Part shown: positions 53,830 through 63,235 of the stretch, piece by piece | How positions within the stretch are numbered: the first letter of the stretch is position 1 | Layout of the letters: every line of letters begins with the position of its first letter | NCBI RefSeq assembly: GCF_001512285.1 | Contig: NZ_LNUV01000006.1 | Coordinates: 1,097,273-1,161,272 of the forward strand | Direction: 5' to 3' | DNA: 64,000 nt | Origin: Arthrobacter sp. EpRS71 | GTDB taxonomy: Bacteria; Actinomycetota; Actinomycetes; Actinomycetales; Micrococcaceae | The notes under the pieces: generated by a model | What the model was told of the DNA's origin: nothing | What the model saw: only the letters and a program-made list of their open reading frames with translations | The model's database searches: none | Made by a program: the position numbers and the translations under genes

Positions 53830-55989
53830 CTAGATGATCAGGTTCATGGCGTTCCAGCCGGAGCCAACCAGGCCGCGGGGGAGCCATCCTCCCTTGCCGT
53901 TGCTGGGGTAGAGCCAGAGGGCGCCGCCTGCGTCGCGGGCCAGGAGGTCCACGTTGCCGTCGCCATTGAAGTCACCGGGGCCCACGATTGCGGTCATGGC
54001 GTTCCAGCCGTAGCCGACGGCCGCGGAGTTCCAATCCTGAAAACCAGAGTTTTTGTAACCTGGGTGCAAATAAAGGGTGCCTGCTGAGTCCGTAAAGAGG
54101 AGGTCCTGGAAGCCATCCTTATTGAAATCACCTGGTGCTGTAAGAGTATTCAACCCGTACCACATTGAGCCAGGAGATTGTTGGGGGAGCCATCCGCCCT
54201 TGCCATTTCCCGGGAATATGATCATCCCTCCCCATATAGTGCGGGCGATGACGTCCGGGTTTCCATCGAGGGTGAAATCGCCAGCTCCTACTACTCGATC
54301 CATGGTGTTCCATCCATATCCCACCGGGACTCCCGGAAGCCACCCACCGCTGCCATTCCCCGGATACAGCCAAAGGGTTCCGCCCTTATCGCTCGCAAGC
54401 AAATCGGCTTTGCCGTCTCCGTTGAAATCCCCCGGAGCAATGATCGCACTCATGACATTCCAACCTTGGCCCACCTGCACACGGGGCAGCCATCCGCCGT
54501 AGCCGTTCCCAGGATAGAGCCATAGCCCTCCGCTGCCGTCTCGCGCAAGAACATCGGTCCTACCATCGCCGGTGTAGTCGTGTCTGATGTCGCGATTTTT
54601 GACCGTGACGGAGAGTGTAGGTGTCACCGCTTCCGGATTCGCTCCATTGGATGCAGCTACTTTGAAGTAGAAGGAGCCTGCTGTTGTCGGAATCCCGGAA
54701 AGAAGTCCAGCCTCATTCAATGCCAATCCTGGAGGGAGGGTGCCTCCCGAGACGCGGAACTTGGGAGTCAAGGAACCTTTTGCAGCAAATTGATACTCAT
54801 AGAAGGAACCGACTTGGCCCTTGATTGGTGGTTGCCCAGACGTGAAGCTAGGAGGTACGTAGGTGCCATCAATAACATTTACTGTTTCATAGTTTGAAAC
54901 GTAGATCTTGTTGGTCTTCTTGTTGATGGCTATGGCATTCGGATTGTTTTGATCTTTTCGAATCTGACCTGAGGTCATCGATGTTGCGTCAAGTGCAGCC
55001 AAGTATCCGTTGTGTCCGGAGATGTAGATCTTGTTGGTGGCATCATTCACGGCCATGTGCGTGATTGTCGCGACAAGAGGGAAGGACGTAGCAACACGAG
55101 TCCGTCCGTCGATACGGGTCAGCCCGACGGTGCCCGGGAAATGTGCGACAAAGACTTGGTTGGTCGTCTCATTCACGGCAATTCGTTTTGGGTAAGCGTT
55201 CACAGGAATCGTCGTGGCCGTGTCCGTTGCGCCGTCGATAATCGATATGCTGCCTGCCGCCGTCCAACTCTGTGGCGAATGGGCAACGTAGACCTCGTTG
55301 GTTGCGCGATTGAGCTTGAAGTCGTCAATCCACGTGGTGCCACCGCCGGGGGAGCTGACATCGATTACTGTCGTGCGCGAGGTTGCGAGATCCAACACTG
55401 CGAAGTCTTGAATTCCAGATGTGAAATAGATCTTACTGGCTGAAGGATTGATAACCAGTCTCTGTGCGTAGATGCTCACTGAAATGGTACTCAGGGAATT
55501 CGTGGAACCATCGATGACGATGATGCCGCGGCCACCTGGAACGTAGATGCGATTTGTCGCCTCGTCGAGAACAAGGTTGGCGCTATGACCACCGGTCTGG
55601 ATCGAGGTAAACGCGTTTGTTGCACCGTCAATGACGGTTACGTAGCCGTCGCTGTGGCCCACATAGATCTTGTTGGTTGTGGAGTTGACTACCGCGGTCT
55701 CTGGATTAGGACGCGTTATCAGTACCTTGGGCTGGTTGGTGGCTCCGTCGATCACGGAAACGGTCTGACTACTCTGGTTGGGTACATAGATCTTGTTGGT
55801 GACCGTGTTAACCGCCAGGTTGGCCGGGCTCAATCCTGCCGGTACGGAAGCAACCACAACGTCGGCGTTCGCCGGAGCCGCCGCTATGCCTACTAGGACT
55901 GCAGCGGCTGTGGCCACAGCCATCAGAGTTGCGGCGATTCGATGCCGGAGGCTGTTGGTAGAAAGAGTGAAAAGACCCAGAGCAGCCAA
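53830..55989 (-). CDS. Secreted beta-propeller plus FG-GAP repeat protein, paralog 1 (about 719 aa)
   Basis: A signal peptide (ending PANA) leads YVTN-type propeller repeats in residues 40-390, recurring as TNKIYV and VIDGATN. A putative Ig/cadherin-like domain follows (PPIKGQVGSFYEYQFAAKGSLTP), then five FG-GAP/VCBS repeats. Each of these carries GDFNGDG..DLLA, LWLYPGNG.GGWLP and GWN.M. The DxNxDG loops bind calcium in related proteins. TTG 55989 is preferred because it and the second paralog's TTG align behind a conserved GGGGGT; an ATG at 56004 gives five more residues. Extracellular; function unknown. Confidence 0.82.
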   Translation of the reverse strand: MAALGLFTLSTNSLRHRIAATLMAVATAAAVLVGIAAAPANADVVVASVPAGLSPANLAVNTVTNKIYVPNQSSQTVSVIDGATNQPKVLITRPNPETAVVNSTTNKIYVGHSDGYVTVIDGATNAFTSIQTGGHSANLVLDEATNRIYVPGGRGIIVIDGSTNSLSTISVSIYAQRLVINPSASKIYFTSGIQDFAVLDLATSRTTVIDVSSPGGGTTWIDDFKLNRATNEVYVAHSPQSWTAAGSISIIDGATDTATTIPVNAYPKRIAVNETTNQVFVAHFPGTVGLTRIDGRTRVATSFPLVATITHMAVNDATNKIYISGHNGYLAALDATSMTSGQIRKDQNNPNAIAINKKTNKIYVSNYETVNVIDGTYVPPSFTSGQPPIKGQVGSFYEYQFAAKGSLTPKFRVSGGTLPPGLALNEAGLLSGIPTTAGSFYFKVAASNGANPEAVTPTLSVTVKNRDIRHDYTGDGRTDVLARDGSGGLWLYPGNGYGGWLPRVQVGQGWNVMSAIIAPGDFNGDGKADLLASDKGGTLWLYPGNGSGGWLPGVPVGYGWNTMDRVVGAGDFTLDGNPDVIARTIWGGMIIFPGNGKGGWLPQQSPGSMWYGLNTLTAPGDFNKDGFQDLLFTDSAGTLYLHPGYKNSGFQDWNSAAVGYGWNAMTAIVGPGDFNGDGNVDLLARDAGGALWLYPSNGKGGWLPRGLVGSGWNAMNLII

Positions 55990-56106
55990 AGGCTCGACCC
56001 CCATAATTCAGTGCGCGACCATCGCGTCAACCTGCGAAGTTTATATTGCGAAGGGCCGATCCGCGGCATCGGCGGGTTATGCAACAGTGTTGGTCCCCGG
56101 GACGAA

Positions 56107-56142
56107 AGCGAACGACGACGGGAGGTTCCCGCCGTCGTCCGC
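56107..56142. terminator. Hairpin terminator downstream of paralog 2
   Basis: AGCGAACGACGACGGG and CCCGCCGTCGTCCGCT pair with two mismatches around a 4- to 5-base loop. It is a diverged copy of the hairpin at 53771, placed at the same distance beyond the paralogous stop codon. Confidence 0.7.
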
Positions 56143-56161
56143 TCTGCTGTGTTTCCTGGTG

Positions 56162-58288
56162 CTAGATGATCAGGTTCATGGCGTTCCAGCCGGAGCCGAC
56201 CAGGCCGCGGGGAAGCCAACCTCCCCAGCCGTTGCTTGGATAGAGCCACAGGGCGCCTCCAGCGTCACGTGCGAGGAGGTCCACTTTGCCGTCGCCGTTG
56301 AAGTCACCGGGGCCGAGGATTGCGGTCATGGCGTTCCAGCCATTACCCGCTAGATGGGGACCGGCATATCCCCTTGAGCTTCCGTCATAGCCATAAAGCG
56401 TGCCGATTGTGTCTACGGCGAGAAGATCCTCGTGATTGTCCCCGTTGAGGTCGCCTGGACTTATGGTGGTTGTCATGATGTTCCAGCCTCCACCGATCAC
56501 ACTCTGGCTCAGCCAGCCGCCACGCCCGTTGCCTCTGTAGAAGGAGAAGTAGCCGCTGAAGTCCCGGGCTACGAGGTCTGCATTTCCGTCGTGGTCGAGG
56601 TCCCCCGCAGCTGTGATCTCCTTCATGACATTCCAGCCTTGCCCGGCTTGGACCCTTTGAAGCCAGCCGCCGGAGCCGTTCCCCGGATAAAGCCACAGGG
56701 CGCCACTGAAGTCTCTTGCCAACAGATCGGGCTTTCCGTCCCCGTTGAAGTCTCCCGGGGCAACAATCGATGACATCACGTTCCAGCCTTGGCCAACATG
56801 CTCCCGCGCATACCAGCCCCCTGAGCCATTGCCGGGATATAGCCACAGGTTCCCATACCCGTCACGTGAAATCACGTCTGGCCTCTTATCGCCATTGAAG
56901 TCACGGATAAGTTGGGCTGGCTTAATTGTTACCGAATGAGTTGGACCTGATGCATTCGGTTCGTAACCATTTATCGCGGACACGCTGAAAGTAAACGTCC
57001 CGGCCACTGTGGGAATGCCCTGGAGATCTCCGTTCTCCCTGAGGGAGATACCGGGCGGCAGTGCTCCGCTGGCTACTTTGAAATGGGGAGTCAGGGAGCC
57101 GGTCGCAGTAAATTTGTGCAAATAGCGGTCGCCAACTCTGCTGGCGGGCGGTGAGGTGGAGGTGATGGCAGGAGGAACATTCTGGCCATCAATTATTGCA
57201 ACATCACCCAGCACCACATCGGCAACATAGATCCTGTTGTTAGGTTCATCAACCGCTATATCCCGACCCGAGTACACGCCCGATACTTTGCCTTCAGAGC
57301 CAGTGATCCCATTGAACACCAGCACATTCCTTTGCGTTCCACTTGAGGCATAGACCTTGTTCGTAGATTCATTGACGGCTATATCGGCAAAGAAATATGT
57401 CTCGCTTGTTGGGAAGTATTCGATGACTTTAGTTATGCCATTAATCATTATTAGGCTGCCGCCGGACCGATTAATTGCATACACGCGATTTGTCCTATGG
57501 TTCACCACCATTCGTCCAGGGACCGCACCAAGCTTGATCGGCAAGGACTCGACGGTATTGTCTTTTGCGTTCAAGATCGCAATTGATTGAGGTTGCGCGA
57601 TGTAAACCGTGTTTGTTGTCGCATTGACCACCAGCGATTGCCCGCTGCTTTCCATATTGATGGTGGTCAGTACATTGGTTACTCCGTCGAGAACGCCAAG
57701 CTGCATTCCGGACCCGCCAGTCATGTACAACTTATTTGTAACTATATTCAACCCGATGGACGATAAATATTGTGGGACTGGTAATGACACAACTGTATTC
57801 GCGGCAGCGTCGATAATTGACAAACTGTTATCATGTGACACGTAGACACGATTTGTTGCTTCATTAACAACAATTCCTCTAGGTGATTTATCTATTGCAA
57901 TTTTTGTTGTCTGGTTTGTGATGCCATCAATGACGGTCATACCGCCCGTGGCGGCATGAGTAACATAGATCTTGTTCGTCTTGTTATTCACTGCCAACAG
58001 CTGAGCGTGCTCGGTGACTGGAATGTTTTTAGTGGCCCTGGTCCACACATTCACTTTCGTTACTGATGTGCCCAGCTCGTGAATGAGGTAGACGCTTTCC
58101 GCGGCACTATTGAAAACCATCTCGCCACTGTTGGGTGCTGGGATCTGATCGGTGAGAATGTCGGCCTGCGCCGGCCCGGCTCCCACTCCGACGAGGACGC
58201 TGGCCGCCGTGAGCAGCGCAAGAAGCCCGGCAGCAAGACGCCTCCCTGTGGGACCGACAAAAGACGTGAATGCACCCCGAGCAGCCAA
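56162..58288 (-). CDS. Secreted beta-propeller plus FG-GAP repeat protein, paralog 2 (708 aa)
   Basis: Same domain order as its neighbour: signal peptide (ending PAQA), YVTN-like propeller, Ig-like domain (PPASRVGDRYLHKFTATG) and five FG-GAP repeats with DFNGDGK loops. The last repeat is almost identical to that of paralog 1, while the propellers differ strongly. The stretch 57200-58060 is AT-richer than the rest of the window. TTG start at 58288 sits behind GGGGGTTGAGCC. Probably a surface or secreted binding protein of unknown ligand. Confidence 0.82.
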   Translation of the reverse strand: MAARGAFTSFVGPTGRRLAAGLLALLTAASVLVGVGAGPAQADILTDQIPAPNSGEMVFNSAAESVYLIHELGTSVTKVNVWTRATKNIPVTEHAQLLAVNNKTNKIYVTHAATGGMTVIDGITNQTTKIAIDKSPRGIVVNEATNRVYVSHDNSLSIIDAAANTVVSLPVPQYLSSIGLNIVTNKLYMTGGSGMQLGVLDGVTNVLTTINMESSGQSLVVNATTNTVYIAQPQSIAILNAKDNTVESLPIKLGAVPGRMVVNHRTNRVYAINRSGGSLIMINGITKVIEYFPTSETYFFADIAVNESTNKVYASSGTQRNVLVFNGITGSEGKVSGVYSGRDIAVDEPNNRIYVADVVLGDVAIIDGQNVPPAITSTSPPASRVGDRYLHKFTATGSLTPHFKVASGALPPGISLRENGDLQGIPTVAGTFTFSVSAINGYEPNASGPTHSVTIKPAQLIRDFNGDKRPDVISRDGYGNLWLYPGNGSGGWYAREHVGQGWNVMSSIVAPGDFNGDGKPDLLARDFSGALWLYPGNGSGGWLQRVQAGQGWNVMKEITAAGDLDHDGNADLVARDFSGYFSFYRGNGRGGWLSQSVIGGGWNIMTTTISPGDLNGDNHEDLLAVDTIGTLYGYDGSSRGYAGPHLAGNGWNAMTAILGPGDFNGDGKVDLLARDAGGALWLYPSNGWGGWLPRGLVGSGWNAMNLII

Positions 58289-58560
58289 GGCTCAACCCCC
58301 AATAATTCGATTCGCGACTATCGCTTCAACCAGCGAAGTTTACAGCTTGCCGCGCACCGATTGTGATCTGGGTCCCAATGTTTCATGAGAGCAACCGAAA
58401 CTCACGGACCCCTAACGCACTCCACCCCCGCCAAAGTTCCCATTGGTCCCAACATGAAGCGCATCTTCACAGCTTTTGTCACGCTTGTCACATCTTGTTG
58501 TCATTAACGGTGACAGGTTCCGTAGTTTGGAGGGGTTAGTAGTCCGATCTAGGAGAACCA

Positions 58561-60831
58561 ATGCCGCAGCCCAACCAATCCGCCACAGTTCCCACCGACT
58601 CCCACAGCCCGCCGGGAAAGAAGCCGTCCTTCCTCAGCAACCTCGGTGCAGACCTCCCGGCATCGCTCGTCGTCTTCCTCGTAGCCCTCCCGCTTTCCCT
58701 CGGCATCGCCGCCGCCTCAGGTGCTCCGATCATGGCCGGCCTCATTGCCGCGGCCGTCGGCGGCATCGTTGCAGGGAGTCTGGGCGGCTCCCCACTGCAG
58801 GTGAGCGGCCCGGCCGCCGGACTGACCGTCGTCGTCGCCGGTCTTGTAGATGAGTTCGGCTGGCAGGTGACATGCGCAATCACCGCTGCAGCCGGCGTCG
58901 TGCAGCTGCTCATGGGCGTTAGCCGCATTGGCCGGGCGGCGCTGGCGGTCTCGCCCGTGGTGGTCAAAGCGATGCTCGCGGGTATCGGCATCACCATCAT
59001 CCTGCAGCAACTCCATGTGCTCCTCGGCGGTCAAGCCGCTGGGTCCGCCATCGAAAACCTCGCAGGCCTTCCCACGGCCATCACCAACGTAGAGCTGCAC
59101 TCGGCGCTGCTGGGTCTGGCCGTCGTCGCGATTCTTTTGACGTGGAAGTTCCTCCCAGCCGCGGTGCGGAAAGTCCCCGGGCCGCTTGCCGCCGTCGTCG
59201 CGGTGACGGCTCTGTCCGTCGCCGTTGCGCCAACCGTGGAACGCATCAGCTTCAGCGGCTCCATCTTCGATGCCATCGCGCTGCCCAGCCTGCCCGACGG
59301 TAACTGGCGCGCCGCTGCCATGGCCGTCATCACGGTGGCCCTGATCGCGAGCATCGAATCGCTCCTGTCAGCCGTCGCAGTCGACAAGATGGGCGGCACG
59401 CGGACCAATCTCAACAGGGAGCTCGTGGGCCAAGGCTCGGCCAACGTTGCGTCCGGAATGCTCGGCGGACTGCCCGTCACCGGTGTGATTGTCCGCAGCG
59501 CAACCAACGTTGAAGCCGGAGCGAAGAGCCGCAATTCCGCAATCCTGCACGGCGTGTGGGTCCTGGTGTTTTCGGCCCTCTTCGCCGGACTCATCCAACT
59601 GATTCCGCTGGCCGTGCTCGCCGGACTCCTGCTGGTGATCGGCGCCAAACTCGTTAAAGTTGCGGACATCCGCACCAGCCTCCGCACCGGCGACCTCCTC
59701 GTCTACAGCGTCACCTTGGTCTGCGTGGTGGCCCTCAACCTCCTTGAAGGCGTCATCATTGGCCTCGCATTGGCCGCACTCTGCGTGCTGTGGCGTGTGC
59801 TCCGGGCACAGATCCAAGCGCATGCCCCCTCAGCTGAAGCACTGCCATGGCGCGTCACCATCGCCGGCTCGTGCAGCTTCTTCGCGCTGCCCCGGCTCAA
59901 CCGGGTTCTGCATTCCGTGCCCGAAGGCCAGGACGTTGTAGTTGAACTCAACGCCGACTACCTTGACCACGCCTTCCGCGAAGCCCTGGTCGCCTGGCAG
60001 AAGCAGCAGCGCAACACCGGCGCATCGGTGATCCTCGAAGAACACGGCACCACGGCATTCAGCGACGCCGAGGACAACACCCCACAACGCCAGGACCCGC
60101 GCGAATTCCCTCTGCCGCCCCGCACGTCCTGGTTGCCTTCCGGGGCCACCCCAGCAGACGACGACGGCGGGCGGCTGCCGCTGCGGTCAATCCTCCTGGG
60201 CATCGACAAATACCACCGGCGGCACGCGGACAAGGTCCGTCCGCTGGTTCAAGACCTCACCGAAGGGCAGAACCCGGACACGCTCTTTGTGGCGTGCGTG
60301 GACTCCCGGGTGAATCCGAACCTGATCACGAGCAGTGGTCCGGGCGACCTCCTCACCCTCCGCAATATTGGCAACGTTGTCTGCAATGACGGCAGCGATG
60401 CTTCGATTGACTCTGCCTTGTCCTTCGCTGTCAAGGGATTGTCCGTGGACTCGATCGTGGTCTGTGGGCACTCCAACTGCGGTGCGATGAAAGCCGTCAT
60501 TGCCGATGCTGAAGGCTCTTCACCTGCCATGGGTGCCGGCTTCGATACGTGGCTGGAACACGCCCGCCCGAGTTACGCTGCTCTGCTGGCCGGCCACCCT
60601 GTAGGGGTTGCCGCTGCTGCTGAGGGGTACAGCCGGCTCGACCAATTGAGCATGGTGAACGTGGCCCTCCAACTCCGGAAGCTGGAAGAACACCCCGTCA
60701 CCGGGCCGGCCCTGGCGTCCCATCAACTGGAGGCCACTGGCTTGTTCTACGACATTTGCACGGCCCGGGTTGTCCTGGTGACACCGGAGGGCATCGAGCA
60801 ACTGGATCCGAGCATGGCGGTTCGCGCGTAG
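58561..60831 (+). CDS. SulP anion transporter fused to a beta-carbonic anhydrase (756 aa)
   Basis: Residues 1-430 form a SulP permease (GADLPASLVVFLVALPLSLGIA and about 12 helices). A degenerate STAS-like stretch (440-510) follows. From about 545 a beta-carbonic anhydrase begins, with ACVDSR near 580 and GHSNCGA near 637-640 supplying Cys/His zinc ligands. Fused BicA-like systems are thought to couple bicarbonate transport with CO2 hydration. ATG at 58561 has AGGAG upstream. Substrate could also be sulfate, but the anhydrase argues for bicarbonate. Confidence 0.92.
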   Translation: MPQPNQSATVPTDSHSPPGKKPSFLSNLGADLPASLVVFLVALPLSLGIAAASGAPIMAGLIAAAVGGIVAGSLGGSPLQVSGPAAGLTVVVAGLVDEFGWQVTCAITAAAGVVQLLMGVSRIGRAALAVSPVVVKAMLAGIGITIILQQLHVLLGGQAAGSAIENLAGLPTAITNVELHSALLGLAVVAILLTWKFLPAAVRKVPGPLAAVVAVTALSVAVAPTVERISFSGSIFDAIALPSLPDGNWRAAAMAVITVALIASIESLLSAVAVDKMGGTRTNLNRELVGQGSANVASGMLGGLPVTGVIVRSATNVEAGAKSRNSAILHGVWVLVFSALFAGLIQLIPLAVLAGLLLVIGAKLVKVADIRTSLRTGDLLVYSVTLVCVVALNLLEGVIIGLALAALCVLWRVLRAQIQAHAPSAEALPWRVTIAGSCSFFALPRLNRVLHSVPEGQDVVVELNADYLDHAFREALVAWQKQQRNTGASVILEEHGTTAFSDAEDNTPQRQDPREFPLPPRTSWLPSGATPADDDGGRLPLRSILLGIDKYHRRHADKVRPLVQDLTEGQNPDTLFVACVDSRVNPNLITSSGPGDLLTLRNIGNVVCNDGSDASIDSALSFAVKGLSVDSIVVCGHSNCGAMKAVIADAEGSSPAMGAGFDTWLEHARPSYAALLAGHPVGVAAAAEGYSRLDQLSMVNVALQLRKLEEHPVTGPALASHQLEATGLFYDICTARVVLVTPEGIEQLDPSMAVRA

Positions 60832-61032
60832 CTCCGCCGGCCTCCGCCGGGCCGCATCCACCCACTTTGGGCGGACAACAGCCCCGGCACTCCTCTTCCA
60901 CGGCGTGTCGGGGCTGTTCCAGTTTTAATGTGGGTGGTGGAGGCCCGGGCCTCCACCAGCGTGGGTAATACTGGATTCAGAAACCACGATTTCCGGCAGG
61001 CGAGGGCTGCCGTGTGAGGAGGTGGCGGGAAC

Positions 61033-61638
61033 GTGAGCGCCGAGAATAACGCGTTCAGGCGGAAGCTCGAGCGGGGCGCGGAGCTACGGGCCGTGCGGTC
61101 CTGGGGCGGGAGCGCCGAAGAAGACGCAGAGCTCGAGGCGGCGGACGCCGAAGAACGCGAGAAACGCCGGAAAGTAGACGACGCTGCTCGCGTTGAGTAC
61201 CTCATCAGGGACGCCCAGAAACAAGGCAAGTTCGACAACCTGAAGTACGCCGGCAAGCCAATCCCCGGCCTGGGGGAGCACTACGACCCCGACTGGTGGG
61301 TCAAAGGCCTCATTCAGCGTGAACAGCTCAGTGGGATGGGACCACCCGCCATTCTGCTGCGGATCGAGGACTCGGAGCTCGACGCCAAGCTGGACCAGCA
61401 GTACACCGAAAAACAGGTCCGGGACATCCTTGAAGACTTCAACAAACGCGTGATCGAAGCCCGGCGCCAGCTACAAGGCGGGCCTCCGGTGATCACCAAG
61501 CTCCGCGACGTTGAGGCTGACGTGGAAGGGTGGCGGGAGCGCAGGGCTGCAGCAGTTCCGCCAGAGCCAGAGCTTGAACCGCCGACCACCCGGACGTGGT
61601 GGCAGCGGCTCTGGCACGGCCCCGGCAAACCCAAGTAG
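61033..61638 (+). CDS. DUF1992 (DnaJ homologue subfamily C member 28-like) protein
   Basis: 201 residues. The conserved DUF1992 core is VEYLIRDAQKQGKFDNLKYAGKPIPG, then a DPDWWVKGLIQREQL segment. A charged coiled N-terminus precedes it. Despite the name, no J domain is present. Function unknown. GTG at 61033 with GAGGTGGCGGGAACG upstream. Followed by a strong hairpin. Confidence 0.85.
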   Translation: MSAENNAFRRKLERGAELRAVRSWGGSAEEDAELEAADAEEREKRRKVDDAARVEYLIRDAQKQGKFDNLKYAGKPIPGLGEHYDPDWWVKGLIQREQLSGMGPPAILLRIEDSELDAKLDQQYTEKQVRDILEDFNKRVIEARRQLQGGPPVITKLRDVEADVEGWRERRAAAVPPEPELEPPTTRTWWQRLWHGPGKPK

Positions 61639-61641
61639 GTC

Positions 61642-61683
61642 GCAGATCAGGTCGTTCTCAGCGCTCAGAACGACCTGATCTGC
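61642..61683 (+). terminator. 17-bp hairpin terminator after the DUF1992 gene
   Basis: GCAGATCAGGTCGTTCT (61642-61658) and its exact complement (61667-61683) enclose an 8-base loop, 4 bases after the stop codon. The flanking CCAAGTA and TACTTGG can extend the stem. Confidence 0.8.
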
Positions 61684-61709
61684 TACTTACTTGGGTGGGG
61701 ACGGCACAT

Positions 61710-61755
61710 AACAGCAGCCGACGGCGAAACCCAAGTTCCGCCGTCGGCTGCTGTT
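61710..61755 (-). terminator. 17-bp hairpin terminator of the ammonium transporter gene
   Basis: AACAGCAGCCGACGGCG (61710-61726) and its exact complement (61739-61755) enclose a 12-base loop, 15 bases beyond the amt stop on the minus strand. Confidence 0.8.
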
Positions 61756-61769
61756 CTGCGGGTGAGGCC

Positions 61770-63095
61770 TTAGGCGAAGCTGTCTTCCTTGGCCTCCGGG
61801 GCAGCCGTAGCCGGCTTCCGGCTGATCAAAGCGGAGAGGTGCGCCTGCTGCTGACGGAAGTGGCCGTGGGCGGTGAGACCGAATTCGTAAGCGGACTCGG
61901 CGTGCTGAGTGAGGTCCACGCCGGTGACTTCGTGCTCCAAGGGAACGCGGAAGCCGATGGTCTTGTGAATGGCGCGGCCGATCACCAGCGTGCCCACACC
62001 GGACAGAGCAATGGTGATCAGCACGGCAACCGTCTGGGCAATGAGCTGCTGCGGGCCGCCGCCGTAGAAGAGACCGCCGGCGGTGCCCTCGGTGGGAAAG
62101 GCGATGAAGCCCAAGGAAAGCGTGCCGATGACGCCGGCGCCGAAGTGCACGCCCACCACGTCGAGGGAGTCGTCGAAGCCGAACTTGTACTTCAGGTCAA
62201 CGAACACAGCGCAGGCGGCGCCGGCAACGAGGCCGAGGCCGAGGGCAGCGAGCGGGCTGATGTTGGCGCACGAAGGTGTGATGGCCACCAAGCCGGCCAC
62301 TACGCCGGAAGCCGCACCCAGCGACGTCGGGTGCCCGTGACGGATCTTCTCCACAACAAGCCAGCTCAGCATCGCGGCCGCCGGAGTGACCAGGGTATTG
62401 ATCCAGATGAGGCCCGCCTGCTCGGCGGTGGTTGCTGCGCCGCCGTTGAATCCGAACCAGCCGAACCAGAGAATGGCCGCGCCGATCATGATGAACGGGA
62501 CGTTATGCGGACGGTGATTGGGGTCTTTGGCGAATCCGTGACGCTTTCCCACGATCAATGCGAGGACGAAAGCGGCGGTTCCGGAACTGACCTCAACCAC
62601 TGCACCACCGGCGAAGTCGATGACCTGACCGAAGATTTGGGTGACGGCACCACCGGCGCTCATGAGGCCGCCGCCCCAGATCATGTAGGCCAGCGGGCAG
62701 TAGACCACGGTGATCCAGATCGGTACGAACAGTGCCCAGGCGCCGAACTTGGCGCGGTCGGCAATTGCTCCGCTGATCAGGGCCACGGTGATGATGGCGA
62801 ACGTGGCAGCGAAGCCTGCCTTGATGAGATCGGGCGAGCCGATCAGATCCTGGAGGCCGAAGTGTGCGAAGGGGTTGCCGAACAGGCCGAGGAAGCCGTC
62901 GCCGGTGGTCATCGAGTATCCCCACAGAACCCACACCACACCGACGATGCCCGCAGAGATGAAGCTCATCATGATCATGTTGAGCGCTGCCTTGGCGCGG
63001 GTCATGCCACCGTAGAACAGGCCGAGGCCGGGGGTCATGAACAGCACCATTGCCGCCGACAACATCATCCAGACGTGTTGCGCAGAGATCTCCAC
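61770..63095 (-). CDS. amt: Ammonium transporter Amt (441 aa)
   Basis: Eleven helices with the family signature GLGLFYGGMTRAKAALNMIMMSF at the N-terminus, LWFGWFGFNGG in the middle and FHFGAGVIGTL-like DVVGVHFGAGVIG with a pore His. Imports NH4+. The usual glnK partner is not downstream here, so regulation by PII is not evident in this window. ATG 63095 preceded by GGAACGCAGGTGG. The 140-base gap upstream probably holds its promoter. Confidence 0.92.
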   Translation of the reverse strand: MEISAQHVWMMLSAAMVLFMTPGLGLFYGGMTRAKAALNMIMMSFISAGIVGVVWVLWGYSMTTGDGFLGLFGNPFAHFGLQDLIGSPDLIKAGFAATFAIITVALISGAIADRAKFGAWALFVPIWITVVYCPLAYMIWGGGLMSAGGAVTQIFGQVIDFAGGAVVEVSSGTAAFVLALIVGKRHGFAKDPNHRPHNVPFIMIGAAILWFGWFGFNGGAATTAEQAGLIWINTLVTPAAAMLSWLVVEKIRHGHPTSLGAASGVVAGLVAITPSCANISPLAALGLGLVAGAACAVFVDLKYKFGFDDSLDVVGVHFGAGVIGTLSLGFIAFPTEGTAGGLFYGGGPQQLIAQTVAVLITIALSGVGTLVIGRAIHKTIGFRVPLEHEVTGVDLTQHAESAYEFGLTAHGHFRQQQAHLSALISRKPATAAPEAKEDSFA

Positions 63096-63235
63096 CTGCG
63101 TTCCCTTCTCGTTGAGTCCAACCCCCCGATCAATATTCGGTGAGCTATGTTTCCGACTCAGAAGAGCTAAGTTGCAGGTAAGTTACAGAAATCCCCCGTA
63201 GGTGAAGATCACGTCACTGGCATGTTTCCAGGATG

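Noticed and set aside
53830..57000. Regularly spaced repeats in the FG-GAP region as a CRISPR array
   Set aside because: The repeats are in-frame protein repeats of about 50 codons with degenerate DNA, not short identical repeats with unique spacers.
61596..63143. 515-codon open frame on the plus strand over amt
   Set aside because: Antisense shadow of a clear Amt protein; composition is typical of reverse-strand high-GC frames.
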